A DNA stretch of 11,949 nt from Armatimonadota bacterium (GTDB taxonomy: Bacteria > Armatimonadota > JAAZEB01): positions 1 to 11,949 of the forward strand of contig DUUU01000416.1 of assembly GCA_012841485.1 (NCBI GenBank), given 5' to 3'. The position numbers were made by a program, and so were the translations under genes. The notes beneath the pieces were generated by a model. That model had not been told where the DNA came from. It did no database searches and worked only from the letters and a program-made list of their open reading frames with translations. This document shows, piece after piece, positions 1 to 6,606 of the stretch. How positions within the stretch are numbered: position 1 is the first letter of the stretch; every line of letters begins with the position of its first letter.

Positions 1-2
1 CC

Positions 3-761
3 GCGCGACCGGCCACGCCGGCCCCAAGCGCGCAAGCCACGGGAAAGACCCAGGAGAAAGCACCCCGCGAGCGCAAGATGAAGCTCGAGGCCGAGACGGT
101 GGACTACGACGAGGAGACCTCCACCTATATCGCCACGCTTGCCACCGTCGAGCTTCCCGACTCCGACGCCACTCTGCGCGCCGACCGCATCGTCTGGAAC
201 CGCGCCGAGCGATGGATGCGCGCGACGGGCAAACCACGCATGTGGGACCCTCAGAACGAGATCACCGCCGACGTCATCCGCGCAGACCTGAACCTGAAAC
301 GCGCCAATGCCGATGGCAACGTCTGCCTGACGGCCCGCCCCAAGGATGCCAAGACGGAGACCGGCCAACGGGCGCGTTCTCGCGTCAAAGAGCCCGTGGT
401 CGTTCGCTGCGACACGATCCAGTACTTCTACAAAGACAAGAAGGGCACGGCCACCGGCAACCTGCGGATCACCCAGAAGGATCCGAAGGGCGACCGCACC
501 GCGACCGGGGATCGTCTGGCCTATGATGGCAACGAGGATACCATCTCCCTCGAAGGCAATGTGCATGTGACCACGACCCGCGGCGAGGGCTTCAAGTGCA
601 AGCAAGTCATCTTCCACGTCAAGGATGGGGCGGAAGGCTTCCAGGTGAAGGGGCTGACCGGCGGCGTCTTCTACGTGCAGGAGGATGAGGAAGAGGAAAC
701 CGGGGGGACCGGCGCGCCGGCAACCTCGGGCAGTACCACGCCACCTGCCTCTACAGAGTGA
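3..761 (+). CDS. LptA/OstA-like periplasmic protein (5' partial)
   Basis: The reading frame is open to the left edge of the window, so the true start lies outside it; the ATG at 78 is internal. About 252 residues are visible. Two stretches have the LptA/OstA pattern of short beta-strands: about 190-340 (ADRIVWN, ATGKPRMWD, ADVIRADLN, ANADGNVCL) and about 410-600 (CDTIQYFY, GTATGNLRI, ATGDRLAYD, ISLEGNVHVT). Family members form a beta-jellyroll bridge that carries lipopolysaccharide or similar lipids across the periplasm to the outer membrane. The tail is acidic (a run of Glu at about 685-700), then Gly/Thr/Pro-rich and probably disordered. It is followed on the same strand by the nuclease-like gene. 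The fold assignment rests on repeat pattern only, and the exact role (LptA, LptC-fused or an OstA paralogue) cannot be told without the N-terminus. Confidence 0.75.
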   Translation, partial: ARPATPAPSAQATGKTQEKAPRERKMKLEAETVDYDEETSTYIATLATVELPDSDATLRADRIVWNRAERWMRATGKPRMWDPQNEITADVIRADLNLKRANADGNVCLTARPKDAKTETGQRARSRVKEPVVVRCDTIQYFYKDKKGTATGNLRITQKDPKGDRTATGDRLAYDGNEDTISLEGNVHVTTTRGEGFKCKQVIFHVKDGAEGFQVKGLTGGVFYVQEDEEEETGGTGAPATSGSTTPPASTE

Positions 762-797
762 CCTGCGGCGCCCGCCGGCAGCAACCGGCAGGAGGAG

Positions 798-1469
798 TTG
801 GGCAGGCGCGTGGCAAACTCCCTAGACGGAATGCCTGCTCGAATGGAGGTCATCGCCTTGCCACGCAACGCAACGCATATTACCGTCGCCATCATCCTGT
901 GCGCCACCACGCTGCTACTCCCCTCTAACGTGGGAGGAGCGGCGCGCGCGCTCGCCGCCCCCGCCAAAGCGCCAGAGCGTCTCCTCACCTTTGACACATG
1001 CACGCGGGTTATCGAGGGAGACCTCATCGAGGGAGAGAAGGTGGGCCTGATCCGCTTGATTGGCGTCATCGCCCCGGCGAAAGGCGAGCCAGGCTACCAG
1101 GAGGCCATCGACTACACGCGCAAGCTCGCGGTCGGACGGCAGATCAAGGTGGAGATTTGTCCGGAGCGCCCGAACGACTACCGCAACCGCCTTCGCGCCG
1201 TTGTGTATCTGCCGGATAGCACCAACCTGAACACGAAGCTCCTGCGCGCAGGCATGGCTCGTGTGCTCAAGCACGCGCCCTGCCACGTGGATGTCAAGGC
1301 ATGGCGCCCCTATATGACCGACGCTCAAGAGGCAAAGCGCGGCCTCTGGAAACCCGCTGCCGCCCCCACCGCCGCGGTCGCGCCCGCCAAGCCGAAGAGT
1401 GCCACAAGCGCGCCTGCCAAGCCGAAGAACGCCACTGGCGCGCGCGTGCGCATCCGCCCCCAACGGTGA
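798..1469 (+). CDS. Secreted staphylococcal-nuclease-fold (SNase/TNase-like) protein, probably catalytically degenerate
   Basis: This frame encodes up to 223 residues. A hydrophobic segment (residues 28-42) ending near ALA (51-53) looks like a signal peptide. Residues 64-185 follow the SNase fold: VIEGD near the first strand, IRLIGVIAPA where active enzymes have RLLLVDTPE, a region like DRYGRTLAYVY at 127-137, then LLRAGMAR and EAKRGLWK, both typical of thermonuclease homologues. By alignment Arg35, Asp21 and Arg87 are kept (R86, D75, R131), but Asp40 and Glu43 are replaced by I91 and A94, so nuclease activity is doubtful. The C-terminal tail (186-223) is Ala/Pro/Lys-rich with APAKPK twice. 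The start is uncertain: TTG 798, GTG 810, ATG 831 and ATG 843 are in frame, and AGGAGG at 790-795 is too close to 798 but could serve 810. ATG 843 gives the most normal signal peptide. Confidence 0.8.
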   Translation: MGRRVANSLDGMPARMEVIALPRNATHITVAIILCATTLLLPSNVGGAARALAAPAKAPERLLTFDTCTRVIEGDLIEGEKVGLIRLIGVIAPAKGEPGYQEAIDYTRKLAVGRQIKVEICPERPNDYRNRLRAVVYLPDSTNLNTKLLRAGMARVLKHAPCHVDVKAWRPYMTDAQEAKRGLWKPAAAPTAAVAPAKPKSATSAPAKPKNATGARVRIRPQR

Positions 1470-1508
1470 CCGGGCGATTGCCCCCTGTCCTGACCTGGTC
1501 GCCCGGTC
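1468..1508 (+). terminator. GC-rich hairpin overlapping the stop of the SNase-like gene
   Basis: A perfect 10-bp inverted repeat has arms GACCGGGCGA (1468-1477) and TCGCCCGGTC (1499-1508) around a 21-base loop. The left arm starts inside the TGA stop codon (1467-1469). There is no T-run after it, so this may be a 3'-end structure or a non-canonical terminator rather than a textbook intrinsic one. Confidence 0.5.
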
Positions 1509-1656
1509 GTGGCACGGCTCAACGACGCCGGCGCATGGCCTGGCGGTCTCAGCGCGATGCCCCAGGCTTCTCCTGGCGCTCCTGACAGCTCGGGGCGCGC
1601 GCAGAGTGCCCCGGGTTGGAGCGCGGGCGAGGTCATCTACTGACGGTGCTCCCCAT

Positions 1657-1678
1657 GGCCGGCGTTATCGCGCCGGCC
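1657..1678. terminator. Hairpin at the end of the minus-strand acidic-protein gene, possibly bidirectional
   Basis: A perfect 8-bp inverted repeat, GGCCGGCG (1657-1664) and CGCCGGCC (1671-1678), has a 6-base loop (1665-1670) that contains the TAA stop of the minus-strand gene. It lies between two converging genes, so it could act on transcripts from either side. No T-run follows on either strand. Confidence 0.45.
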
Positions 1679-2087
1679 GCTTCGCGCCACGCTCCTCCCG
1701 CTCCCGGTCCGGTTGAGCTGTCTCAGGATCCCCCGGGATCTCCAGGTCATCCTCGAATCCGGTCCCAGTCAGCCCGATGCTACCGGAGTCGCCGGTCATG
1801 CCAGCACCCGCGGCATCCAGGCCCTGGCCCGATTGGTTCCAGCTCTCGTAGCTCCCTACCGGGTTCACCTCCTCGTCTTCATCGGGCAGCCAACCCCGAC
1901 TACCTCCATGAGGGCCGAGAAGTTCCCGACGTGCCGTCTCGTCCTCGATGATAGGGACGAGGAGGTCCTCCGGCCCCCTCACGTCAGCAATCGTGAGCGT
2001 GTCGTCCGCATCGCGAATCTCTTCCGTCGTGATCACCCGGATGCGATCCTCCTCCTCATCCCTGCGCTCTTCCTTCTCCTCATCCAT
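1665..2087 (-). CDS. Small, highly acidic hypothetical protein (last gene of rhomboid cluster)
   Basis: It encodes 140 residues of unknown function. The first 60 are dominated by Asp, Glu and Arg (DEEKEERRDEEEDRIRV, then TTEEIRDADDTLTIADV and VPIIEDETARRELLG). The rest is Gly/Asp/Ser-rich and looks disordered, ending in a basic ERGAKRPAR tail. There is no signal peptide or membrane segment, so it should be cytoplasmic. The ATG at 2087 is preceded by GAGGAG with 8-base spacing, and the gene begins 38 bases after the rhomboid stop on the same strand, so co-transcription is likely. Third codon positions are mostly G or C, as in the neighbours, which favours this frame over the overlapping plus-strand one. 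I recognise no family. Confidence 0.65.
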   Translation of the reverse strand: MDEEKEERRDEEEDRIRVITTEEIRDADDTLTIADVRGPEDLLVPIIEDETARRELLGPHGGSRGWLPDEDEEVNPVGSYESWNQSGQGLDAAGAGMTGDSGSIGLTGTGFEDDLEIPGDPETAQPDREREERGAKRPAR

Positions 2088-2125
2088 CTCTCGCTCTCCT
2101 CAAACGACCGGGCGTAAGACCCGAA

Positions 2126-2839
2126 TCACCACGATAGCCTCCCTCGCGGCTCCCATTCGCGGCGCACCCGCCGGCGCCGCCGGGGCGTGAGGAGGCGCAC
2201 AACCAACAATCCGAAGAGGAACCCGCCGATATGGGCCCAGTAGGCAATTCCTCCGGCGGTGCCATCCACGCCAATGCTCCCCAATCCGCTCCATAGCTGG
2301 ATGATGAACCAGACGCCCAGGACCAACCCCGCGGGCAGCTGAATGGCGAACACAAAGATAAAAGGCACGATAGTGATGATCCGCGCCCCCGGGAAGAGCA
2401 CGAGATAGGCTCCCAACACCCCCGCCACCGCCCCGCTCGCGCCGATGCTGGGAATGGGTGATAGCGGGTTCAGCCCGATGTGCGCTAAGTTTGCCACCAC
2501 GCCGCCCATCAGGTAGAAGAGCAGGAACTTGCCATGCCCCATGCGATCCTCGACGTTGTCGCCAAAGATCCAGAGATACCACATGTTGACAATCAGGTGC
2601 AGCAAGCCGCCGTGCAGGAAGATGGAGGTCAACAAGGTCGGATAGACGGCGAGGAGATCCGTGCCGGCCGGGTCGCGCGTGAAAAGGACCGGTACCACCC
2701 CGAAGGAGCTCACGACCTCGCCCACGCCCCTCGGTCCTATCGCCAGCATATAGAGATAGACCAGGACGTTGAGCGCGATGAGGGCGTACATTACGAAGGG
2801 CCGGCTCAGGGCCGGCACATCATCACGGACCGGGATCAT
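2126..2839 (-). CDS. Rhomboid family intramembrane serine protease
   Basis: This 237-residue polytopic membrane protein has about six hydrophobic segments. It carries the rhomboid signatures: H76, H81 and N85 (HGGLLHLIVN) at the spacing of His145, His150 and Asn154 of E. coli GlpG; GASGAVAG with the catalytic Ser at 135; and AHIGGFLFG with the catalytic His at 203. All key residues are present, so it should cleave transmembrane substrates inside the membrane. The N-terminus begins IPVRDDVP, common in short bacterial rhomboids, and the C-terminus is a basic Arg-rich tail (219-234), probably cytoplasmic. The ATG overlaps the stop of the preceding gene by one base (TGATG at 2841-2837), with AAGGA upstream, suggesting translational coupling. 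Its substrate cannot be read from the sequence; the co-encoded small proteins have no obvious membrane segment. Confidence 0.95.
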   Translation of the reverse strand: MIPVRDDVPALSRPFVMYALIALNVLVYLYMLAIGPRGVGEVVSSFGVVPVLFTRDPAGTDLLAVYPTLLTSIFLHGGLLHLIVNMWYLWIFGDNVEDRMGHGKFLLFYLMGGVVANLAHIGLNPLSPIPSIGASGAVAGVLGAYLVLFPGARIITIVPFIFVFAIQLPAGLVLGVWFIIQLWSGLGSIGVDGTAGGIAYWAHIGGFLFGLLVVRLLTPRRRRRVRREWEPRGRLSW

Positions 2840-3069
2840 CAGCCGGTATCCTTGTCCGGCAGCTCAGTGGCCGGCGCCTCCGCTTCGCCCTCGGCGCTCA
2901 GGATCGTGGGATGCTTGCGCCGTGTCGGGTCGCCCAGGTGGTCATGAGGCGCCTGTATCTCCGCCGGATCGCTGTGCTCGACGGGGCCCCATGTGGGGAA
3001 ATCGTCGGGCCACACATCCTGCTCGCCGACCTCTTCAGGAACGCCGGTCACCCTCCCGTCCTCCTCCAT
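2839..3069 (-). CDS. Small acidic hypothetical protein coupled to rhomboid
   Basis: It encodes 76 residues, predicted soluble, rich in Glu, Asp and Pro, with a short aromatic stretch WPDDFPTWGPVEH at 20-32 and a basic patch TRRKH at 49-53. No domain is recognised. The frame could be extended to an ATG at 3150, but that part lies inside the preceding gene and looks like its shadow. I chose ATG 3069 because it falls 7 bases after the upstream stop (TGA, 3079-3077) behind GAAGAG. The stop is shared with the rhomboid start (TGATG), so the two are probably made in fixed proportion. It could be a regulator or partner of the protease, but that is only inferred from position. Confidence 0.65.
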   Translation of the reverse strand: MEEDGRVTGVPEEVGEQDVWPDDFPTWGPVEHSDPAEIQAPHDHLGDPTRRKHPTILSAEGEAEAPATELPDKDTG

Positions 3070-3076
3070 GCGCTCT

Positions 3077-3337
3077 TCACTCGGCTTCCTCGATTGCATC
3101 CTTGCGCCCCCGATCCGCGGTTCGAGCGGCGGCGGCGCCGCCTTTCCCATAGGCCCGGATCACCTGCAACAACTCCTCATATTCCCGCTTGGCCGCGTCG
3201 AAACGCTCTTTGCGCCAGCGGAGGCCCTCGGCATCAGCATCGTCGGCGTTCTCCTCGAACCACCGCTGCATCCGCTCCAGTCGCTCGCGCAACTCCTGCG
3301 CGCGCGCAATGAGCTCCTCATAGGGTTGTATTGCCAT
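3077..3337 (-). CDS. Small coiled-coil hypothetical protein (first gene of rhomboid cluster)
   Basis: It encodes 86 residues. Positions 5-62 are almost wholly helical and charged (PYEELIARAQELRERLERM, then a linker DDADAEG, then RWRKERFDAAKREYEELLQV), consistent with a helical hairpin or short coiled coil. The C-terminus is Gly/Ala-rich, then charged. There is no signal peptide or membrane segment. The start is ATG 3337, with GAGGAG 7 bases upstream; a longer frame to 3385 has no such site. It is the first gene of the minus-strand cluster running to 1665, and its leader can form a stem covering the ribosome binding site. I recognise no family. Confidence 0.7.
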   Translation of the reverse strand: MAIQPYEELIARAQELRERLERMQRWFEENADDADAEGLRWRKERFDAAKREYEELLQVIRAYGKGGAAAARTADRGRKDAIEEAE

Positions 3338-3406
3338 ACCGGCACTCCTCACCCTCCGCCGGGGCATGCATAGAGTCGCCGACACATTCCCCGAGGGAGT
3401 GCCGAT
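3336..3406 (-). promoter_or_regulatory. Leader with possible Shine-Dalgarno-sequestering stem
   Basis: In the minus-strand transcript, CGGCACTCC (3404-3396) is perfectly complementary to GGAGTGCCG (3348-3340), which contains part of the GAGGAG ribosome binding site and lies 2 bases before the ATG at 3337. An outer U-G and an A-U pair extend the stem to 11 pairs. The intervening 47 bases are GC-rich. Formed as drawn, the stem would hide the start of the first gene of the rhomboid cluster. Confidence 0.4.
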
Positions 3407-3582
3407 CCAAACACGGAGCGCCGGATCGCATCATGCGGAGTGCATCGAAGCCGCACGGTTCGGGTGAGTGAGGTGGCGGGGGTTACGAAAAGCCGTGCCA
3501 GCCCGCGCCCCATCTCCATTCCATGGCGAAGAGAGCCTCGGGTGCCATGCAGGGGCGGCCGCAGGCATCCGAGAGGGCATGC
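3405..3582. other. Intergenic stretch before the rhomboid cluster
   Basis: I see no credible gene. The stretch should contain the minus-strand promoter of the rhomboid cluster, but I could not pick out a convincing -35/-10 pair. Reading frames crossing it on both strands are rich in Arg, Pro and Gly, which fits non-coding GC-rich DNA. Confidence 0.4.
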
Positions 3583-3608
3583 GATGCCAGGCGTCCCTTC
3601 CTGGCATC
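3583..3608 (-). terminator. Hairpin after the Ig + stalk-domain gene
   Basis: A perfect 9-bp inverted repeat, GATGCCAGG (3583-3591) and CCTGGCATC (3600-3608), has an 8-base loop and lies 13 bases past the stop codon at 3622 on the minus strand. No T-run follows, so it may be a weak or Rho-assisted terminator, or an mRNA 3' end structure. It separates this gene from the rhomboid cluster downstream. Confidence 0.5.
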
Positions 3609-3621
3609 AGATGGAGTAGGA

Positions 3622-4458
3622 TTACCCGGCGAGGCTCTCCGTCGGGCGCTGCCGCGGGGGAAGGAGGCCCATCAGGACGACGCGCCGGACCGCATCCCAG
3701 GCGACGGAGAGGTCCAGAATCTGGCCAAACGTTCGGGCCGGCAGGATGGTCCGCCCGCCATCCAGGGTGGGAGGACGCCAGAGGCGGATGCTTCGCCCGT
3801 TCAGGGTGCCAATGACGCTGCCCGGGGTCAGCTGTACCTCGCGATCCCGGCACCAGAGCGTCACCATCCGGGCCTGAGCATCCCAAAGCGCCTGCCCCTC
3901 CAGGCATTCCACGAGCGGACGCACTGGCACATAGGCGTTGTCCTCGATCAGGCACACTCGCGCCGGCACCTTCGTCTCACCGAGCACCAGGCTCACCTCC
4001 GGCCGTGGCTCTGGCAGGGGGCGGATAGCAGGCGCCGGGCGCCGGGTGGCCGGGGGAACGACACGCGCGGCCACCGGGCCGATGGGCCTTGGCAGCACCG
4101 CGACCACCGGCTCGTTGCGCACGATCACGCGGATCGGCCCCGCCGTGGCCACAACGCCGCCCGGGCCGTGGGCTTCCACGAAGAGGAGATGCGCGCCATC
4201 CGGAACGGCGCGGGTGTCCCATGAGCAGACGAACGGCCGGGCATTCGTCGCCATCGGGCGTTCCCCATCGATGCCAAAGACCACGAAGGAGATCTCCAGG
4301 TCCGGGGTCGCCTCGGCCGCGACGGTCACCGTACCGCTCACGACCGCACCATCACGCGGGAAGATGAGGCGCAGCGCGTTCAGGCTCTGCGCGGACACCT
4401 GGGCTGGCAGCATCGATGCCGCCAGCAGGATGCTTGAGAGTAGCCAAAGCAGGCGCAT
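3622..4458 (-). CDS. Secreted protein with Ig-like domain and copper-amine-oxidase-N ('stalk') domain
   Basis: It encodes 278 residues. Residues 1-23 are a clear signal peptide (hydrophobic core, VSA cleavage site). Residues 28-114 form a bacterial Ig-like domain, from FPRDGAVVSGTVTV through the WDTRAVPDGAHLL turn typical of this type. A Pro/Arg-rich linker (115-153) leads to a copper-amine-oxidase N-terminal-like domain (155-265), seen as two half-motifs, YVPVRPLVECLEG...LWDA and ILPARTFGQIL...AWDA. Despite the name, this domain is usually a binding or structural module of secreted proteins, not an oxidase. The longer frame to 4587 is rejected because ATG 4458 has GAGGAGG 7 bases upstream and starts the signal peptide. 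It has its own promoter (4502-4530) and is monocistronic by layout. Its Ig domain resembles those of the gene at 10833. Confidence 0.85.
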   Translation of the reverse strand: MRLLWLLSSILLAASMLPAQVSAQSLNALRLIFPRDGAVVSGTVTVAAEATPDLEISFVVFGIDGERPMATNARPFVCSWDTRAVPDGAHLLFVEAHGPGGVVATAGPIRVIVRNEPVVAVLPRPIGPVAARVVPPATRRPAPAIRPLPEPRPEVSLVLGETKVPARVCLIEDNAYVPVRPLVECLEGQALWDAQARMVTLWCRDREVQLTPGSVIGTLNGRSIRLWRPPTLDGGRTILPARTFGQILDLSVAWDAVRRVVLMGLLPPRQRPTESLAG

Positions 4459-4501
4459 AGGGCTGCCTCCTCTCGTGGGGAAAGCCTGCGTGTTGCGCCC
4501 C

Positions 4502-4530
4502 AGTATATCAGTGCCTATCCGGCATGTCAA
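4502..4530 (-). promoter_or_regulatory. Near-consensus sigma-70-type promoter of the Ig + stalk gene
   Basis: On the minus strand, TTGACA (4530-4525), a 17-base spacer, then TATACT (4507-4502), with TG one base before the -10 (extended -10). Transcription should begin near 4495, giving a leader of roughly 37 bases before ATG 4458. The -10 is followed by GGGGC, a match shared with the promoter at 10697. Confidence 0.85.
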
Positions 4531-4548
4531 GGCGTTCTCCGCGGCAGA

Positions 4549-4582
4549 AATGGGGCGGGGCCGTTGCCGGCCCCGCCCCATT
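4549..4582 (-). terminator. Strong intrinsic-terminator-like hairpin after the HAF-repeat lipoprotein
   Basis: A perfect 15-bp stem has arms 4549-4563 and 4568-4582, a 4-base loop and a very GC-rich core (GGGGCGGGGC against its complement). It lies 17 bases past the stop codon at 4600. On the minus strand the stem ends in ATT and runs into TCT, a short T-rich tail. It sits between the end of the lipoprotein operon and the -35 box at 4530, insulating the two units. Confidence 0.75.
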
Positions 4583-4599
4583 CGCATCCTGTCGCGCGG

Positions 4600-6606
4600 T
4601 TAGCGGCGCCGGGGCACGCGCGACCCACGCGGCGTGAGCAGGTAGTAGACGTTAGCGTCACCCTTGCGGCCCCTGCATAGGATCTGGCCGGGGTCGTTGA
4701 CCTTGATGGCGGATACGAGAACGACACCCTCCGGCACTTCGGCGATGCTGTTCAGGTCCGTTACGACGCCGTTTTCCCAGAGCACGGCACGACCGTGGAG
4801 ATCCGTTGACGCCGTGATGCATCTGCCCACGATCTGATCGGTGTTGTTGATGGAGGTGGCCTCGCTGGAAGTGCAATCAGCGGGCACGGGCAGCTTCGAG
4901 CGTACCCCTCCGGCCCACTGGCACGCCCACTGGACGGCGAGCTCCATGTAGTAGCCCACCACGCGGCCGGTGTTGTTGATCGCGAGGGCACGGCTTGTCC
5001 CGCGTTTGCCCGCGTCTAGATCCACCATGGCGCCGCTGTCCCAGCGGGCGGCATGGCGCAGAGGGCCTCGTCCCCCGGCCGGCCACTCATACCCGCAGTC
5101 ACCGACCACAGTCCCGGCGTCGTTGATGCCGAAGGCACTGCTCTCGTTCTGGACACCGGGCAGGTCCATTCCTCGTATCACCCCCCCATTCACCACATCG
5201 AAGGTGTAGTAAGGGATGGGGGGCGCGCCCAGGTCCTGGCCGTCTCGGGCGGCGTGGCAGCCATACGGCTCGCCCGCTGGACCGCCATCATCGTACACCC
5301 GGTGAAAGATGTCGCCGATGTAGTGGCCCAGATTGTTGATCCTCATCGGGCCTGGATACCAGGCGCCGGACAGCGTCTCCGGCTGTCCGTTCACCCAACG
5401 AATGGCATGGTAGAGGTAAACGGAGGCGTTGTAGAAATAGTTCCGCCAATAGCTGTGGCCGATCACGACCCCTTGATCATTGATGTCGGTGGCCGCTGCG
5501 CCGTAGCGCATCCCGCCCGTGGAGAGGGGGGTTATCTGACCGTTCTCCCACACGCACGGCTTGCTGTCGGCGCCGGCGCCGACCAGCTGGCCCCGATTGT
5601 TCATGGAATGCGCGGTGAACCCGCTCAGCTCGGTGACAACAAAGCGCTTCCCCACCGACACAACGACCGGCAGGGTGTGCGGCACCTCCGGGTGCTTCAG
5701 GTCCTTGATGCTCACCGTGAGGTCATAGGTGCCCTCGGCGCCGGGAGCTGTCCAGGAGACGGTCGCGCCGGTGCCCGATAGGGTTCCCGCCGCTGCCTGC
5801 CAGGTGTAGGTGAGGTCATCGCCATCCGGATCATGGGCATTCACGGCGATCTGCGCCGTGGCTCCGGGAGGCACCGGGTCGGGGTCCACCATCCAACCCA
5901 ACACCACGGGCGGCTCGTTGGGGCGGTCGGTCACAGTCACGGTCGCAGTGGCACTCTTCCCCGAGTTCTGCTCTTTGGCGGTGACGGCCACGGTGCCGGC
6001 CTGCTGCCCGGTGAGCGTAAGGTTATTCGGGCCCTGCTCGAAGCTGACCGCCGCCGTATCGCCGGCCAGGCTCCAGCCAAAGCCGTCACTGAGCACCATC
6101 GCCCCCTGGGCATTCCGGGCCGTGGCGACCACGAAGGCCGTCTCGCCGTTCCCGAGGCTGACGGTCGCCGGATCCACCGTCACGGTGGTGATCGTAGATT
6201 CCAACTCAATCGGCACGGAGTTCGTCTCATTGGGCTTGACCAACACCCGGGCGGTGCCGGTAGAAAGCGGCGTGGGGTTCGTACCGGCGTAGGACGCTGC
6301 CTTGATCGTCATCCAGCCGCTTGGTACCCGCTCGAAGATCCACTGGTCATCCGGCCGGTCGATCCGCTTGCTGCCGTGTTTCTCTCCCGTATCGCTGGCC
6401 CACTCCACCTCAACCGTGGTGGCGATCTGCGGGATCATGCGCCCGGCGGGGTCCTGGGCAGGCCAGGCGATCCGGATGCGCACGGCACCTTCCCCGGCGG
6501 TGGTCTGTGGCCCGCCGATGGGCTGTCTGGGTGATCCGCAACCGCCCAGACCAGCCGTCAGGAGGAGGAGAGGCAGCAGCGCATGCCGCGTGGTCTGCCT
6601 TATCAT
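4600..6606 (-). CDS. Lipoprotein with Ig-like, PKD-like and HAF (INxxGxxVG) repeats
   Basis: It encodes 668 residues. The N-terminus is a lipoprotein signal peptide, LLPLLLLTAGLGGC, with the lipidated Cys at 23. Next come a region with carboxypeptidase-regulatory character (about 42-135), a Big-type Ig domain (about 138-226: VTVDPATVSLGNGETAFVVA, ending in TATVTV) and a PKD/cadherin-like domain (about 233-318: VDPDPVPPGATAQI, AHDPDGDDLTYTW). Residues 323-655 hold seven HAF-type repeats: SMNNRGQLVG, DINDQGVVIG, RINNLGHYIG, GINDAGTVVG, AINNTGRVVG, SINNTDQIVG and a decayed KVNDPGQIL. HAF repeats are predicted extracellular repeats thought to build a propeller-like fold; their ligand is unknown. 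ATG 6606 overlaps the upstream stop (ATGA) behind GGGAGG; a TTG at 6624 is less likely. It should be anchored in the envelope facing outwards. Confidence 0.88.
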   Translation of the reverse strand: MIRQTTRHALLPLLLLTAGLGGCGSPRQPIGGPQTTAGEGAVRIRIAWPAQDPAGRMIPQIATTVEVEWASDTGEKHGSKRIDRPDDQWIFERVPSGWMTIKAASYAGTNPTPLSTGTARVLVKPNETNSVPIELESTITTVTVDPATVSLGNGETAFVVATARNAQGAMVLSDGFGWSLAGDTAAVSFEQGPNNLTLTGQQAGTVAVTAKEQNSGKSATATVTVTDRPNEPPVVLGWMVDPDPVPPGATAQIAVNAHDPDGDDLTYTWQAAAGTLSGTGATVSWTAPGAEGTYDLTVSIKDLKHPEVPHTLPVVVSVGKRFVVTELSGFTAHSMNNRGQLVGAGADSKPCVWENGQITPLSTGGMRYGAAATDINDQGVVIGHSYWRNYFYNASVYLYHAIRWVNGQPETLSGAWYPGPMRINNLGHYIGDIFHRVYDDGGPAGEPYGCHAARDGQDLGAPPIPYYTFDVVNGGVIRGMDLPGVQNESSAFGINDAGTVVGDCGYEWPAGGRGPLRHAARWDSGAMVDLDAGKRGTSRALAINNTGRVVGYYMELAVQWACQWAGGVRSKLPVPADCTSSEATSINNTDQIVGRCITASTDLHGRAVLWENGVVTDLNSIAEVPEGVVLVSAIKVNDPGQILCRGRKGDANVYYLLTPRGSRVPRRR

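Noticed and set aside
774..789. Small hairpin (GCCGG, 6-base loop, CCGGC) between the first two genes
   Set aside because: Five base pairs in GC-rich DNA with no T-run is expected by chance; it may not act as a terminator.
1713..2117. Plus-strand frame with a hydrophobic end, antisense to the acidic protein
   Set aside because: The hydrophobic Leu/Ile run is the complement of the Glu/Asp codons of the minus-strand gene, which has a good ribosome binding site and operon position.
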